Assembly (NCBI GenBank): GCA_017521925.1
Contig: JAFXBG010000007.1
Location: 1-54,258 of the forward strand
Direction: 5' to 3'
Length of the DNA: 54,258 nucleotides
Source: Clostridia bacterium
Lineage (GTDB): Bacteria; Bacillota; Clostridia; Oscillospirales; Acutalibacteraceae
Shown: piece by piece, positions 41,707 through 51,789 of the stretch
How positions within the stretch are numbered: position 1 is the stretch's first letter
How the letters are laid out: the number at the start of each line of letters is the position of its first letter
The notes under the pieces: model-generated
Seen by the model: the letters and a program-made list of their open reading frames with translations, nothing else
Told to the model about the DNA's origin: nothing
Databases searched by the model: none
Program-made: the position numbers and the translations under genes

Positions 41707-41723
41707 GGAAGGAGGAATTCAGA

Positions 41724-42347
41724 ATGCCTAATGTAGCAGTATTAGATATGCAGGGCAAGAAGGTTGGTACAATCGACCTTGCTGATGCAATTTTCGGAAT
41801 CGAGCCCAATACATCAGTTATGCACCAGATGGTAGTTAGCTACCTCGCAAGCCAGAGACAGGGCACACAGTCCGCTCTCACTCGTTCTGAGGTTTCCGGT
41901 GGCGGTAAAAAGCCTTGGAGACAGAAGGGCACAGGTAGAGCTCGTCAGGGTTCAACAAGAGCTCCTCAGTGGACTCACGGTGGTGTTGTATTTGCACCCA
42001 AGCCCAGAAACTATCGTTTCTCTGTAAACAAAAAGGTTAAGAGATTGGCTCTTAAGTCAGCTCTTTCTTCTAAGGCAGCTGCTGAGGAAATCATCGTAAT
42101 CGATTCCATCACAATGGACGAGTACAAGACAAAGACAATGGTTTCCATGCTTAAGGCAGTAGGCGCCGAGGGTAAGGCTCTTATTGTTCTTCCCGAGGTT
42201 AACAACTTCGTTATCGCATCTGCATCCAACATCGAGGGCGTTAAGACAGCTCAGGTTAATACAATCAATGTATATGACCTCTTAAATGCTGACAAGCTCA
42301 TCATTGCTAAGGATGCTGTGGCAAAAATCGAGGAGGTGTACGCATGA
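41724..42347 (+). CDS. rplD: 50S ribosomal protein L4
   Basis: L4 lines the exit tunnel; in gammaproteobacteria it also represses the S10 operon. The product is 207 residues. The tunnel loop [20 protein letters not shown] is intact. The start is ATG 41724 behind AAGGAGG; in-frame codons upstream overlap rplC. Its last four bases overlap the rplW start (ATGA). Confidence 0.97.
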   Translation: MPNVAVLDMQGKKVGTIDLADAIFGIEPNTSVMHQMVVSYLASQRQGTQSALTRSEVSGGGKKPWRQKGTGRARQGSTRAPQWTHGGVVFAPKPRNYRFSVNKKVKRLALKSALSSKAAAEEIIVIDSITMDEYKTKTMVSMLKAVGAEGKALIVLPEVNNFVIASASNIEGVKTAQVNTINVYDLLNADKLIIAKDAVAKIEEVYA

Positions 42348-42634
42348 TAGCTCAGGATATTATCATCAGACCTATTATCACTGAAAAGAGCATGATTGGT
42401 GCTACTCAGAAGAAGTACACATTCGAAGTTGCCAAGAATGCTGGAAAGATTGAGATTGCTCAGGCAGTTGAAAAGCTTTTCAAGGTAAAGGTAGCAAAAG
42501 TTAACACCCTGCATGTACGTGGTCAGTATCGTAGACAGGGCAGAAGCGAGGGTTACACAAGAAGCTGGAAAAAGGCTGTTGTTACTCTCACTGCTGACAG
42601 TAAGAACATTGAATTTTTTGAAGGCATGATGTAA
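42344..42634 (+). CDS. rplW: 50S ribosomal protein L23
   Basis: L23 sits at the tunnel exit and is the docking site for trigger factor and SRP. The product of 96 residues includes [12 protein letters not shown] and the [16 protein letters not shown] loop. It overlaps rplD by four bases, so translation is coupled. Two hairpins (42635-42658 and 42668-42683) lie in the 79-base gap before rplB and lack T runs. Confidence 0.97.
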   Translation: MIAQDIIIRPIITEKSMIGATQKKYTFEVAKNAGKIEIAQAVEKLFKVKVAKVNTLHVRGQYRRQGRSEGYTRSWKKAVVTLTADSKNIEFFEGMM

Positions 42635-42713
42635 GCCTGACAAAATAAATAATCAGGCAGAACGTATGGGGACGCCATTCCCCGCAAAGCCATCATGAGG
42701 AGAGTGAAACCAA

Positions 42714-43547
42714 ATGGCTATTAAAGTATACAAGCCGACTACAAACGCAAGACGTAATAGCTCGGTTACAGATTATTCCATTCTTTCCAAGGTTGCACCC
42801 GAAAAGAGCTTACTTGCTCCTCTCAAGAAGAACTCAGGTCGTAACAGCTACGGCAGAATCACAGTTCGTCACAGAGGCGGCGGTAACCGCAGAAAGTATC
42901 GTATTATCGATTTCAAGCGTCAGAAGTTTGACGTAGAGGGCGTAGTTAGAACACTTGAGTATGATCCTAACCGCTCCGCATTTATCGCACTTGTTGAGTA
43001 CACAGACGGCGAGAAAGCATATATCATCGCTCCTGAAGGACTCAAGGTAGGCGACAAGGTTATGGCAGGTGAGAATGCCGACATCAAGCCCGGCAACGCA
43101 CTTCCCCTTTCCGCAATTCCCACAGGTACATTCATCCATAACGTAGAGCTTTATCCCGGCCGCGGCGCTCAGCTCGCTCGTGCAGCAGGTAACATGGCTC
43201 AGCTTATGGCTAAAGAAGACGGTATGGCACTTTTAAGACTTCCTTCCGGCGAGCTCAGAAAGGTTCCTGCAAACTGCATGGCTACAATCGGTCAGGTAGG
43301 TAACACAGACCACGAGAACGTTAAAATCGGTAAGGCTGGTAGAAAGCGCAACATGGGTTGGAGACCTACAGTTCGTGGTTCTGTAATGAACCCCTGCGAT
43401 CACCCCCACGGTGGTGGTGAAGGTAAGTCCCCCGTTGGCCGTCCCGGCCCTGTTACTCCCTGGGGTAAGCCTGCTCTTGGCTACAAGACCAGAAAGACAC
43501 ACAACCGCTCCGATAAGTATATCGTAAAGCGTAGAAACAGTAAGTAA
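42714..43547 (+). CDS. rplB: 50S ribosomal protein L2
   Basis: L2 is needed for subunit joining and peptidyl transferase activity. The product of 277 residues has the [18 protein letters not shown] core and the C-terminal segment [18 protein letters not shown] with the conserved His region. GAGGAGAG lies upstream. It continues the S10 operon, with rpsS next. Confidence 0.98.
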   Translation: MAIKVYKPTTNARRNSSVTDYSILSKVAPEKSLLAPLKKNSGRNSYGRITVRHRGGGNRRKYRIIDFKRQKFDVEGVVRTLEYDPNRSAFIALVEYTDGEKAYIIAPEGLKVGDKVMAGENADIKPGNALPLSAIPTGTFIHNVELYPGRGAQLARAAGNMAQLMAKEDGMALLRLPSGELRKVPANCMATIGQVGNTDHENVKIGKAGRKRNMGWRPTVRGSVMNPCDHPHGGGEGKSPVGRPGPVTPWGKPALGYKTRKTHNRSDKYIVKRRNSK

Positions 43548-43570
43548 GGCAGAGGAAAGGAGCTTATATA

Positions 43571-43843
43571 ATGAGTAGAAGTACTAAAAAGGGTCCTTTT
43601 GTCCAGCCCGTACTGCTCAAAAGGGTTCAGGAAATGAACGCTTCAGGCGAAAAGAGAATCCTCAAGACTTGGTCAAGAAGTTCAACAATTTTCCCTGATT
43701 TTGTAGGTCACACATTTGCAGTCCATGACGGACGCAAGCACGTTCCTGTATATGTAACTGAAGATATGGTTGGTCACAAGCTCGGCGAGTTTGCTCCCAC
43801 CAGAACATTCAAGGGTCATGCAGGTTCTAAGACCAGTAAATAA
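43571..43843 (+). CDS. rpsS: 30S ribosomal protein S19
   Basis: S19 contacts the A-site tRNA region of the head together with S13. The product of 90 residues has [18 protein letters not shown] and the conserved [11 protein letters not shown] ending. AAAGGAG lies before the ATG. It is followed by rplV with 19 bases between. Confidence 0.98.
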   Translation: MSRSTKKGPFVQPVLLKRVQEMNASGEKRILKTWSRSSTIFPDFVGHTFAVHDGRKHVPVYVTEDMVGHKLGEFAPTRTFKGHAGSKTSK

Positions 43844-43862
43844 GCGGAAGGAGATTATTAGA

Positions 43863-44198
43863 ATGGAAGCAAAGGCATATTTAAACTATGTCCGTATTTC
43901 GCCCCGTAAGGTTTGCATCGTTCTGGATCTTATCCGCGGTAAAGATGTTAAGCTTGCAAAGGCTATTCTCGAGCATACACCTAAGGCAGCATGTGAGCCT
44001 CTCTTAAAGCTCTTAAAGAGTGCTGTAGCAAATGCTGAGAACAATCACGATATGGACACCTCTAAGCTTTACGTTGCAGCTTGCAGCGTTAGCCAGGGCC
44101 CCACACTTAAGAGAATCAGACCCCGTGCACAGGGCAGAGCCTTCAGAATTGACAAGAAGACTTCCCACATCACACTGGTTCTCAAAGAGAAAGAATAA
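43863..44198 (+). CDS. rplV: 50S ribosomal protein L22
   Basis: L22 lines the exit tunnel; its beta hairpin is a site of macrolide-resistance mutations. The product is 111 residues and opens [17 protein letters not shown]. The hairpin region [18 protein letters not shown] is normal. The start is ATG 43863 behind GGAAGGAG; in-frame codons further upstream lie within rpsS. Confidence 0.97.
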   Translation: MEAKAYLNYVRISPRKVCIVLDLIRGKDVKLAKAILEHTPKAACEPLLKLLKSAVANAENNHDMDTSKLYVAACSVSQGPTLKRIRPRAQGRAFRIDKKTSHITLVLKEKE

Positions 44199-44216
44199 AG
44201 AAGGAGGTAATTAGTC

Positions 44217-44915
44217 ATGGGTCAGAAAGTTAATCCCCACGGTTTACGTGTAGGCGTTATCAAGGACTGGGATTCCCGTTGGTTTGCTAACAAGGCAACA
44301 TTCGGCGATACTCTTGTTGAGGACTATAACCTCCGTAACGCTCTTAAGAAGCAGCTCTACGGCGCAGGCGTTCCCAAGATTGAGATCGAACGTTCAGGCG
44401 ACAAGGTAAGAATCCACATCCACTGTGCAAAGCCCGGTATGATTATCGGTAAGGGCGGCGCAGAAATCGAGAAGCTCAGACTTCAGTGCGAGCAGATGCT
44501 CGGCGGCAAGACTGTTGCTATCAATATTGTAGAGGTTAAGGCTCCCGACCTTAATGCTCAGCTCGTTGCTGAGAGCATCGCACAGCAGTTAGAGAAGAGA
44601 ATCTCTTACAGACGTGCTATGAAGCAGGCAATCGGCCGTGCTATGAGAATGGGTGCAAGAGGTATCAAGACACAGTGTTCAGGTCGTCTCGGCGGTGCAG
44701 AAATTGCAAGAAGCGAGCAGTACCACGAGGGTACAATTCCCCTTCAGACACTCCGTGCTGATATCGACTACGGTTTTGCTGAGGCTAACACAACTTACGG
44801 CAAAATCGGCGTAAAGATTTGGCTTTACAGAGGCGAGGTTCTCAACGTTACTCAGAACAGACAGCGTGAGAACAACCGTCCCAGAAGAAACAGAAGAGAA
44901 GGAGGCAACAAATAA
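44217..44915 (+). CDS. rpsC: 30S ribosomal protein S3
   Basis: S3 forms part of the mRNA entry site and has helicase-like activity with S4 and S5. The product of 232 residues has the KH domain motif [14 protein letters not shown] and the C-terminal domain with [17 protein letters not shown]. Its stop codon overlaps the rplP start by one base. Confidence 0.98.
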   Translation: MGQKVNPHGLRVGVIKDWDSRWFANKATFGDTLVEDYNLRNALKKQLYGAGVPKIEIERSGDKVRIHIHCAKPGMIIGKGGAEIEKLRLQCEQMLGGKTVAINIVEVKAPDLNAQLVAESIAQQLEKRISYRRAMKQAIGRAMRMGARGIKTQCSGRLGGAEIARSEQYHEGTIPLQTLRADIDYGFAEANTTYGKIGVKIWLYRGEVLNVTQNRQRENNRPRRNRREGGNK

Positions 44916-45340
44916 TGCTGATGCCCAAGCGCGTTAAGTACAGAAGAGTACACAGAGGCCGTTTGACAGGTAAAGCATACCGCGGTAACAAAGTTACTTA
45001 CGGTGAGTATGGCCTTCAGGCTCTCGAACCCACATGGATTACATCTAACCAGATTGAGGCAGCTCGTATTGCAATCAACCGTTACTGCAAGAGATTTGGT
45101 AAGGTTTGGATTAAGATTTTCCCCGACAAGCCCGTAACAGCTAAGCCCGCTGAAACTCGAATGGGTTCCGGTAAAGGTTCACCCGAGTACTGGGTAGCAG
45201 TTGTTAAGCCCGGCAGAATTATGTTTGAGCTTGCAGGCGTTGACGAGAAGACAGCTCGTGAGGCTATGCGTCTCGCAGCTAACAAGCTTCCCATCAAGTG
45301 CAAGTTCGTAAAGAAAGCAGATCAGGAGGTTGAGCAGTAA
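44915..45340 (+). CDS. rplP: 50S ribosomal protein L16
   Basis: L16 organises the A-site and peptidyl transferase region. The product of 141 residues opens [19 protein letters not shown], as usual. ATG 44915 lies nine bases after GGAGG and overlaps the rpsC stop codon. Its stop overlaps the rpmC start as TAATG. Confidence 0.98.
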   Translation: MLMPKRVKYRRVHRGRLTGKAYRGNKVTYGEYGLQALEPTWITSNQIEAARIAINRYCKRFGKVWIKIFPDKPVTAKPAETRMGSGKGSPEYWVAVVKPGRIMFELAGVDEKTAREAMRLAANKLPIKCKFVKKADQEVEQ

Positions 45341-45543
45341 TGACAGCAGCAGAACTTAAGAAATTATCTGTAGAAGAGCTTCAGAAGAAGCTCGGCGACC
45401 TCAAAGAGGAACTTTTCAACCTCAGATTCCAGCTTGCTATTAACCAGCTCGAGAACCCCATGCGTATTTCCGCTGTTAAGAAGGATATCGCAAGAGTTTC
45501 CACTGTTCTTCGTCAGTTCGAGCTTGAGAATACTAAGGCTTAA
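45340..45543 (+). CDS. rpmC: 50S ribosomal protein L29
   Basis: L29 is a two-helix protein near the tunnel exit, next to L23. The product of 67 residues has the family core [21 protein letters not shown]. It starts within the rplP stop codon with CAGGAGG upstream inside rplP. Confidence 0.97.
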   Translation: MTAAELKKLSVEELQKKLGDLKEELFNLRFQLAINQLENPMRISAVKKDIARVSTVLRQFELENTKA

Positions 45544-45557
45544 GGGGGACGCAAAAG

Positions 45558-45812
45558 ATGGAGAGAAATTTAAGAAAAACCACTATCGGTAAAGTAGTTA
45601 GCAATAAAATGGATAAAACCGTTGTTGTAGCTGTTGAGGATAGTGTTAGACACCCACTTTACAACAAAATCGTTAAGCGTACAAAGACATTCAAGGCTCA
45701 CGATGAGAACAATGTTTGCGGCGTAGGCGACAGAGTAAAGGTTATGCAGACTCGCCCTCTTTCCAAGGATAAGAGATACAGAGTTGTTGAGATCGTAGAA
45801 AAAGCTAAATAA
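45558..45812 (+). CDS. rpsQ: 30S ribosomal protein S17
   Basis: S17 is an OB-fold primary binder of 16S rRNA. The product of 84 residues has [17 protein letters not shown] and [19 protein letters not shown], both standard. AAGGGGG precedes the ATG. It lies between rpmC and rplN. Confidence 0.98.
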   Translation: MERNLRKTTIGKVVSNKMDKTVVVAVEDSVRHPLYNKIVKRTKTFKAHDENNVCGVGDRVKVMQTRPLSKDKRYRVVEIVEKAK

Positions 45813-45826
45813 GGAGGGAACACACT

Positions 45827-46195
45827 GTGATACAGCAGCAGACTTATCTTAAAGTTGCCGACAACACAGGCGCAAAAGAAATTATGTGCATTCGTGTTCT
45901 CGGTGGTACAAGAAGAAAATATGCTAACATCGGCGACGTAATCGTAGCTTCTGTTAAAAAGGCAGCACCCGGCGGTGTTGTTAAAAAGGGCGACGTAGTT
46001 AAGGCAGTCGTTGTTCGTTCAGCAAAGGGCGTTCGCAGAGAAGACGGTACTTACATCCGCTTCGACGAGAACGCAGCGGTTATCATTAAGGAAGACAAGA
46101 ACCCCAAGGGTACTCGTATTTTCGGACCGGTAGCCAGAGAGCTCAGAGACAAGGATTATTTAAAGATTCTTTCTCTTGCTCCCGAAGTTCTTTAA
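45827..46195 (+). CDS. rplN: 50S ribosomal protein L14
   Basis: L14 lies at the subunit interface and receives the silencing factor RsfS. The product of 122 residues starts at GTG 45827 behind AAGGAGGG and opens [39 protein letters not shown] near the end is typical. It is the first gene of the spc-type segment. Confidence 0.98.
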   Translation: MIQQQTYLKVADNTGAKEIMCIRVLGGTRRKYANIGDVIVASVKKAAPGGVVKKGDVVKAVVVRSAKGVRREDGTYIRFDENAAVIIKEDKNPKGTRIFGPVARELRDKDYLKILSLAPEVL

Positions 46196-46210
46196 GGAGG
46201 TACTAAGCCA

Positions 46211-46528
46211 ATGAATAAGCTTCATGTAAAAACCGGCGATACAGTCGTTGTTATCAGCGGTAAGGACAAGGGCAAAAAGGGCAAAGTCCTCGCTGTAAGC
46301 CCCAAAGAGGGTAAAATCATCGTAGAAAAAGTCAACATGGTATCCAAGCACGTTAAACCCAGAAAGATGGGCGAGCAGGGCGGTATCATTAAGGCTGAAG
46401 GTGCTTTCTATGCTTGCAAGGCTCAGGTTTACTGTTCTTCCTGCAAGAAAGCTACTAGAGTTGCACACAAGGTAGACAAAAACGGTGAGAAGATCCGTGT
46501 TTGCGCTAAGTGCGGCGAGAAGCTGTAA
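46211..46528 (+). CDS. rplX: 50S ribosomal protein L24
   Basis: L24 initiates large-subunit assembly. The product of 105 residues has the KOW motif [20 protein letters not shown]. Its tail carries two CxxC-type pairs (CSSCKKATR and CAKCGEKL), which probably bind zinc, as in a subset of bacterial L24. AAGGAGG lies upstream. Confidence 0.97.
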   Translation: MNKLHVKTGDTVVVISGKDKGKKGKVLAVSPKEGKIIVEKVNMVSKHVKPRKMGEQGGIIKAEGAFYACKAQVYCSSCKKATRVAHKVDKNGEKIRVCAKCGEKL

Positions 46529-46544
46529 GAAGGAGGAACCCAAA

Positions 46545-47084
46545 ATGGCAAGACTTAAGGATTACTATGTAAAAGAAGTTGCTCCTGCTCTTATGAAGAA
46601 ATTCGAGTATAAGAGCGTTATGCAGATTCCTAAGCTCGACAAAATCGTAGTAAGCGTTACTTCCGGTGAGGCTAAGGATAACTCCAAGATGATTGATGCA
46701 ATCGTTAACGACCTCGGTATCATCACAGGTCAGAAGGCAACAATCTGCCGCGCTAAGAAGTCCGTTGCTAACTTTAAGCTCCGTGAGGGTATGCCCCTTG
46801 GTGCTAAGGTTACACTCAGAAGCGAGAGAATGTATGAGTTTCTTGACAGATTCTTTAACGTTGCTCTTCCCAGAGTTAGAGACTTCAGAGGTATCAACCC
46901 CAACTCTTTTGACGGCCGCGGTAACTACAGCTTAGGCCTCAAAGAGCAGTTGATTTTCCCTGAAATCGAGTACGATAAGATTGACAAAATCCGCGGTATG
47001 GACATTTGCTTTGTTACAACCGCTAAGACAGACGAAGAAGCCAGAGAGTTACTTACTCTTATGGGCGCTCCGTTTGCTAAGTAA
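46545..47084 (+). CDS. rplE: 50S ribosomal protein L5
   Basis: L5 binds 5S rRNA and contacts P-site tRNA. The product is 179 residues, opening [20 protein letters not shown]. The conserved [19 protein letters not shown] stretch is complete. The start is ATG 46545 behind AAGGAGG; in-frame codons upstream lie in rplX. Confidence 0.97.
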   Translation: MARLKDYYVKEVAPALMKKFEYKSVMQIPKLDKIVVSVTSGEAKDNSKMIDAIVNDLGIITGQKATICRAKKSVANFKLREGMPLGAKVTLRSERMYEFLDRFFNVALPRVRDFRGINPNSFDGRGNYSLGLKEQLIFPEIEYDKIDKIRGMDICFVTTAKTDEEARELLTLMGAPFAK

Positions 47085-47096
47085 GGAGGGATAATT

Positions 47097-47282
47097 GTGG
47101 CTAAGACTTCTATGAAAATCAAACAGAGCAGAGTGCAGAAGTTCTCTACAAGAGAGTACAACCGCTGCAAAATCTGCGGTAGACCACATGCCTACCTCCG
47201 TAAGTTCGGTATTTGCCGTATTTGCTTCCGTGAGCTCGCTTACAAGGGCGAGATTCCCGGTGTAAAGAAAGCAAGCTGGTAA
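47097..47282 (+). CDS. rpsZ: 30S ribosomal protein S14, zinc-binding type
   Basis: S14 helps assemble the 30S head. The product of 61 residues is the short zinc form, with Cys pairs in CKICGRPH and FGICRICF. The start is GTG 47097 behind AAGGAGGG. A zinc-free paralogue, common in other genomes, is not seen in this window. Confidence 0.97.
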   Translation: MAKTSMKIKQSRVQKFSTREYNRCKICGRPHAYLRKFGICRICFRELAYKGEIPGVKKASW

Positions 47283-47306
47283 TTCATCAAAGGAGGATAA
47301 AAACGC

Positions 47307-47705
47307 ATGCAGATTACAGATACAATTGCTGACCTTCTTACTAGAATCCGTAACGCAAGCTCAGCAAAACACGCAACAGTTGATATTCCTGCATCAAATA
47401 TGAAGAAGGCTATCTGCCAGATTCTCCTTGATGAAGGCTATATCAAGAGCTACACAGTAGCAGAGGATAACAAGCAGGGCGTTATCACAGTTGTACTTAA
47501 GTACGGCGAGGGCAAAATGCCCGCAATCACAGGACTCCGTCGTGTGTCCAAGCCCGGCCTGCGTATTTACGCAGACGTTGAGAATCTTCCCAGAGTTATG
47601 AAGGGTCTGGGTATCGCTATCATTTCTACATCCAAGGGCATCATGACAGACCGTGAGGCTCGTAAGGCTCATGTAGGCGGCGAGGTTCTCGCATTCATTT
47701 GGTAA
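47307..47705 (+). CDS. rpsH: 30S ribosomal protein S8
   Basis: S8 is a central 16S rRNA binder and in Escherichia coli regulates the spc operon. The product of 132 residues has [14 protein letters not shown] at the start and the C-terminal [28 protein letters not shown] lies upstream. Confidence 0.98.
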   Translation: MQITDTIADLLTRIRNASSAKHATVDIPASNMKKAICQILLDEGYIKSYTVAEDNKQGVITVVLKYGEGKMPAITGLRRVSKPGLRIYADVENLPRVMKGLGIAIISTSKGIMTDREARKAHVGGEVLAFIW

Positions 47706-47719
47706 TAGGAGGTGCGAAG

Positions 47720-48259
47720 ATGTCTCGAATTGGAAGAAAACCTATAAATATTCCCGCCGGCGTAGAAGCTAAGTTCGAAGCAGGCGTTATGACTGTTAAG
47801 GGTGCTAAGGGTACACTTACTCAGGCAATTCACCCCAACATGACAGTAGAGATTGACGGTGCAGTTATTACTGTTACACGTCCCAACGATGAGAAGGAGA
47901 ACCGTTCACTTCACGGTTTAACAAGAACTCTCATTTCTAACATGATCATCGGCGTATCCGAGGGCTTCAAGAAGGAGCTTGAGGTTAACGGTGTTGGTTA
48001 CCGTGTGCAGAAGCAGGGCAAGGACCTCGTTATGAACCTTGGCTACTCTCATCAGGTAATCGTGTCCGACAATGAGGATATTACTATTGAGGCTCCCGGT
48101 CCCAATAAGATTATCATCAACGGCATTGACAAGCAGAAGGTTGGTCAGTTTGCAGCTGAAGTTCGCAGCAAGCGTCCCCCCGAGCCTTACAAGGGCAAGG
48201 GCATCAAGTATGTTGACGAAGTTATCCGCCGCAAGGAAGGCAAAACCGGTAAGAAATAA
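47720..48259 (+). CDS. rplF: 50S ribosomal protein L6
   Basis: L6 lies by the factor-binding site near the sarcin-ricin loop. The product is 179 residues, opening MSRIGRKPINIPAGVEAKF. PEPYKGKGIKYVDEVIRRKEG near the end is typical; I note it in shortened form as PEPYKGKGIKY. The start is ATG 47720 behind AGGAGG; in-frame codons upstream overlap rpsH. Confidence 0.97.
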   Translation: MSRIGRKPINIPAGVEAKFEAGVMTVKGAKGTLTQAIHPNMTVEIDGAVITVTRPNDEKENRSLHGLTRTLISNMIIGVSEGFKKELEVNGVGYRVQKQGKDLVMNLGYSHQVIVSDNEDITIEAPGPNKIIINGIDKQKVGQFAAEVRSKRPPEPYKGKGIKYVDEVIRRKEGKTGKK

Positions 48260-48277
48260 TTTAAGGAGTGAACAAGA

Positions 48278-48637
48278 ATGGTTACTAAGACCGATAGAAA
48301 AATCGCCCGCGTTAAGAGACATAAGAGAGTACGCGGTAAGGTTAGCGGTACAGCCGCATGCCCCCGTCTTTGTGTATATCGCTCCACAAATAACATCTAC
48401 GCTCAGATTATTGATGACGTAAACGGTGTTACACTGGTTTCTGCATCCTCACTTGATAAGGCTATTGAGGGTAACGGCGGTAACAAAGAAGCTGCTAAGG
48501 CAGTTGGCAAGCTCGTTGCTGAAAGAGCAAAAGAAAAGAATATCACCGATGTTGTTTTTGACAGAGGCGGTAACATTTATCACGGCCGTGTTAAGGAATT
48601 GGCCGAAGGCGCTCGTGAGAGCGGCCTCAATTTCTAA
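48278..48637 (+). CDS. rplR: 50S ribosomal protein L18
   Basis: L18 binds 5S rRNA with L5. The product of 119 residues has a basic N-terminus ([19 protein letters not shown]), [18 protein letters not shown], and an ending with [26 protein letters not shown] lies upstream. Confidence 0.98.
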   Translation: MVTKTDRKIARVKRHKRVRGKVSGTAACPRLCVYRSTNNIYAQIIDDVNGVTLVSASSLDKAIEGNGGNKEAAKAVGKLVAERAKEKNITDVVFDRGGNIYHGRVKELAEGARESGLNF

Positions 48638-48655
48638 GGAAGGGGAGGAATTACT

Positions 48656-49156
48656 TTGGCTAACATTATTGACGCAGCTACAATGGAGCTTACAGAGCGC
48701 GTAGTAGCTATTAACCGTGTATCTAAGACCGTTAAGGGCGGTCGTATCTACAAGTTTGCAGCACTTGTTGTTGTAGGCGACGGTAACGGAACAATCGGTT
48801 TCGGTATCGGTAAAGCAGGCGAAGTTCCCGATGCTATCCGCAAGGGTATTGAGGATGCAAAGAAGAACCTCGTTAAAATCGCTTTAAGAGGTACTACAAT
48901 TCCTCATGAAGTAATCGGTGCATATGGCGCAGGCAGAGTTTTACTTAAGCCCGCTGCTCCCGGTACCGGTGTTATCGCAGGCGGTGCAGTTCGTGCTGTT
49001 GTTGAGACAGCAGGTATTAAGGATATCAGAACAAAGGCTCTTCGTTCTAACAATCCCTGCAACGTTGTTCGTGCTACATTCCAGGGCCTTATGTCCTTAA
49101 GAACAGCAGAAGAAGTTGCTGCTGTTCGTGGCAAGTCCGTTAAGGAAATTCTTTAA
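48656..49156 (+). CDS. rpsE: 30S ribosomal protein S5
   Basis: S5 supports decoding accuracy and mRNA unwinding. The product of 166 residues starts at TTG 48656, chosen because AGGGGAGGAA lies at the right distance and the family's [19 protein letters not shown] follows with a short N-terminal extension. The loop [20 protein letters not shown] is complete. An ATG ten codons in has no matching ribosome binding site. Confidence 0.96.
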   Translation: MANIIDAATMELTERVVAINRVSKTVKGGRIYKFAALVVVGDGNGTIGFGIGKAGEVPDAIRKGIEDAKKNLVKIALRGTTIPHEVIGAYGAGRVLLKPAAPGTGVIAGGAVRAVVETAGIKDIRTKALRSNNPCNVVRATFQGLMSLRTAEEVAAVRGKSVKEIL

Positions 49157-49172
49157 GAGGAGGCTTTTAGTT

Positions 49173-49340
49173 ATGAAAATTAAGTTAGTTAAGAGCCTCA
49201 TCGGCGCAAAGAAAGATCAGATTGCTACAGCTTATGCTCTTGGTCTGAAGAAAATCGGTGATGTTACAGAGCAGCCCGATAACGCTTCTACAAAGGGTAA
49301 GGTAGCAAAGATTATCCACCTCATTGAGGTTGAAGCTTAA
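49173..49340 (+). CDS. rpmD: 50S ribosomal protein L30
   Basis: L30 is a small rRNA-binding protein of the large subunit. The product of 55 residues has [20 protein letters not shown] and ends [10 protein letters not shown]. The start is ATG 49173 behind AGAGGAGG; in-frame codons upstream lie in rpsE. Confidence 0.96.
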   Translation: MKIKLVKSLIGAKKDQIATAYALGLKKIGDVTEQPDNASTKGKVAKIIHLIEVEA

Positions 49341-49356
49341 AGGAGGTGCGAGAGAA

Positions 49357-49797
49357 ATGAAACTTTACGAACTTTCTCCTGCTGCTGGCTCCAAGAAAGA
49401 GGCTAGAAGAATCGGTAGAGGTCACGGCTCAGGCTGGGGCAAAACTTCCGGTAAGGGCCACAAGGGCCAGAAGGCAAGAGCAGGCCGCGGTATGAGAGTA
49501 GGCTTCGAAGGTGGTCAGATGCCCCTTCAGAGACGTCTCCCCAAGCGTGGTTTTAACAACATCTTTGCTAAGAATATCGTTTCCATAAACGTAGGCACAC
49601 TCGAGAAATTTGAAAACGGTGCAGTAGTTACAGTTGCTTCTTTGGTAGAGGCAGGCATCATCAAGAATTCTTTTGACGGTGTTAAGATCCTCGGCAATGG
49701 TAATCTCACTAAGAATTTAACAGTTCAGGTTTCTGCTTTTTCTGAGTCTGCTAAGGCTAAAATCGAGGCCGCAGGCGGAAAGGCAGAGGTGATCTAA
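49357..49797 (+). CDS. rplO: 50S ribosomal protein L15
   Basis: L15 is a late-assembly protein of the large subunit. The product is 146 residues, opening [20 protein letters not shown]. The Gly/Arg-rich N-terminal extension with [20 protein letters not shown] is typical. AAAGGAGG lies upstream. secY starts immediately after the stop codon. Confidence 0.97.
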   Translation: MKLYELSPAAGSKKEARRIGRGHGSGWGKTSGKGHKGQKARAGRGMRVGFEGGQMPLQRRLPKRGFNNIFAKNIVSINVGTLEKFENGAVVTVASLVEAGIIKNSFDGVKILGNGNLTKNLTVQVSAFSESAKAKIEAAGGKAEVI

Positions 49798-51129
49798 TTG
49801 TTTAAGACAATTAAGAATGCATGGTCAATTCCCGATTTAAGAAAGAAGATTCTCTTCACACTTCTTATTATCGTGATTTTCAGAATCGGTTCAGTTATTC
49901 CTGTTCCTTTTCTTGATATGACTGCATTAAGCCAGCTTACTTTCGGTGGCGGCGATGCTGCCACAAACTCCATTTTCGCATACCTCAACACAATGTCCGG
50001 CGGTGCGTTTGGTAACGCAACCATCTTTGCGATGGGTATTACACCTTACATCAACAGCTCCATTATTATGCAGCTTTTATGTGTAGCTATCCCCGCACTT
50101 GAGAGACTTTCAAAAGAGGGCGAAGACGGCAGAAAGAAGATTGCTACAATCACTCGTTATTTAACAGTAGTTCTTGGTCTTATCCAGGGTACAGCTTACT
50201 TCTTCTACCTCAAGGGTCAGAGAATTCTCACCGGCGATGTAGCAGTATGGTTTGCAGCTATTGTTATTATCCTTATTTTCACAGCAGGTACAGCATTCAT
50301 GATGTGGCTCGGTGAGCAGATTAACACAAAGGGTATCGGCAACGGTATTTCCATTCTGCTCTTCGCAGGTATCGTAGCTCGTCTTCCTATGACAATCTAC
50401 TACCTGTTCCCCCTCAACAAGAATATCCCCAGCTACTGGTCTATGGCTTCTCAGTACGGCCAGATTCAGTACTATTTCCTTGTTCCTGCATTCATCATTC
50501 TCTTCCTCATTGTTATTTGGATTATCAATTTCATGCAGGATGCAGAAAGAAGAATCCCCATTCAGTATGCAAAGAGAGTTGTAGGCAGAAAGATGTATGG
50601 CGGCCAGTCCAGCCATATGCCTATTAAGGTTGCTCTTGGCGGTGTTATGCCCGTTATCTTCGCAACTTCTATCCTCTCAATCCCCAGCACAATCAGAGCA
50701 TTCTGGACTCCTGCAGCAGGCAGCTTCTGGGATGGTTTCTTCAGAGCACTCAGCCCCTCCGGCTGGCTCTACATCGTGCTCGAGTTCGTTCTCGTTCTCG
50801 CATTTGCATACTTCTACACTCAGATTCAGTATAATCCTGTGGAGATGGCCAACAACCTCAAGCAGAACAACGGCACAATCCCCGGCATTCGTCCCGGTCA
50901 GCCCACTGCTGAGTTCATCCGCAAGATTTTGTCCAGAATTACCTTAATCGGTGCATTATTCCTTTCCTTCATCGCTATTGTTCCTTCCATCTTCACAATG
51001 GTAGGCAATATGCAGAACCTCTCTATGGGCGGTACTTCCGTAATCATTATGGTTGGTGTTGCTATTGAGACAGTTAAGCAGATGGAAAGCCAGATGATGA
51101 TGCGTCATTACAGAGGTTTTCTTGACTAA
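49798..51129 (+). CDS. secY: Protein translocase subunit SecY
   Basis: SecY is the channel of the Sec translocon in the cytoplasmic membrane, the export route for the secreted enzymes in this window. The product of 443 residues has ten membrane helices, the plug/helix-2 region with GITPYINSSIIMQLL, and the C-terminal GTSVIIMVGVAIETVKQME. The start is TTG 49798, directly abutting the rplO stop, with GAGGTG upstream, so it is probably translationally coupled. Confidence 0.97.
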   Translation: MFKTIKNAWSIPDLRKKILFTLLIIVIFRIGSVIPVPFLDMTALSQLTFGGGDAATNSIFAYLNTMSGGAFGNATIFAMGITPYINSSIIMQLLCVAIPALERLSKEGEDGRKKIATITRYLTVVLGLIQGTAYFFYLKGQRILTGDVAVWFAAIVIILIFTAGTAFMMWLGEQINTKGIGNGISILLFAGIVARLPMTIYYLFPLNKNIPSYWSMASQYGQIQYYFLVPAFIILFLIVIWIINFMQDAERRIPIQYAKRVVGRKMYGGQSSHMPIKVALGGVMPVIFATSILSIPSTIRAFWTPAAGSFWDGFFRALSPSGWLYIVLEFVLVLAFAYFYTQIQYNPVEMANNLKQNNGTIPGIRPGQPTAEFIRKILSRITLIGALFLSFIAIVPSIFTMVGNMQNLSMGGTSVIIMVGVAIETVKQMESQMMMRHYRGFLD

Positions 51130-51152
51130 TTAACCGCAAGGAGGATTATATA

Positions 51153-51785
51153 ATGAATATTATTCTCTTAGGTGCTCCCGGTGCCGGCAAAGGCACACAG
51201 GCAGCAGTTATTTGTGAGCATCTTTCAATTCCCACAATCTCTACTGGTAACATTATCAGAGAGGCACTGAAAAACGGCACAGAGATGGGACTTAAGGCCA
51301 AGTCCTTTATGGACAGCGGTAAGCTGGTTCCCGATGAAGTTGTAATCGGCATCATCGAGGAAAGACTTCAGAATGATGACTGCAAAAACGGTTTCATTCT
51401 TGACGGCTTCCCCAGAACCATTCCTCAGGCCGAGGCTCTGGATAAAATGGGTATCGTAATCGACAAGGCAATCAGTATTGAGGTTGCCGACGAGGTTATC
51501 GCTTCCAGACTTTCCGGACGCCGTGTTTGCGAAAAGTGCGGCAGACCCTACCACATTGTGGACTTAAAGCCCCGTGTTGAAGGCGTTTGCGACGACTGCG
51601 CAGGCACCCTTGTTCAGCGCAAGGACGATCACATTGATACAATTAAGGCACGTCTCGAAATCTATCACAACGAAACAGAGCCCCTGAAGGACTACTATCA
51701 GGCTCAGGGCAAACTCTTCATCGTTGAGGGTCAGGACAAGGTAGAAGATACCACTGCCCTTACTTTAAAGGCATTAGAGGCGTAA
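51153..51785 (+). CDS. adk: Adenylate kinase
   Basis: Adenylate kinase balances AMP, ADP and ATP. The product is 210 residues. It has P-loop GAPGAGKGTQ (7-16), DGFPRTIPQAEAL, and the long-form lid with a zinc-type four-Cys set (CEKCGRPYH and CDDCAG). AAGGAGG lies upstream. It follows secY by 23 bases and precedes map by four. Confidence 0.98.
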   Translation: MNIILLGAPGAGKGTQAAVICEHLSIPTISTGNIIREALKNGTEMGLKAKSFMDSGKLVPDEVVIGIIEERLQNDDCKNGFILDGFPRTIPQAEALDKMGIVIDKAISIEVADEVIASRLSGRRVCEKCGRPYHIVDLKPRVEGVCDDCAGTLVQRKDDHIDTIKARLEIYHNETEPLKDYYQAQGKLFIVEGQDKVEDTTALTLKALEA

Positions 51786-51789
51786 GCTG

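Noticed and set aside
42635-42683. Two hairpins between rplW and rplB as terminators
   Set aside because: Neither is followed by a T run, and the operon continues downstream. They may affect mRNA stability only.
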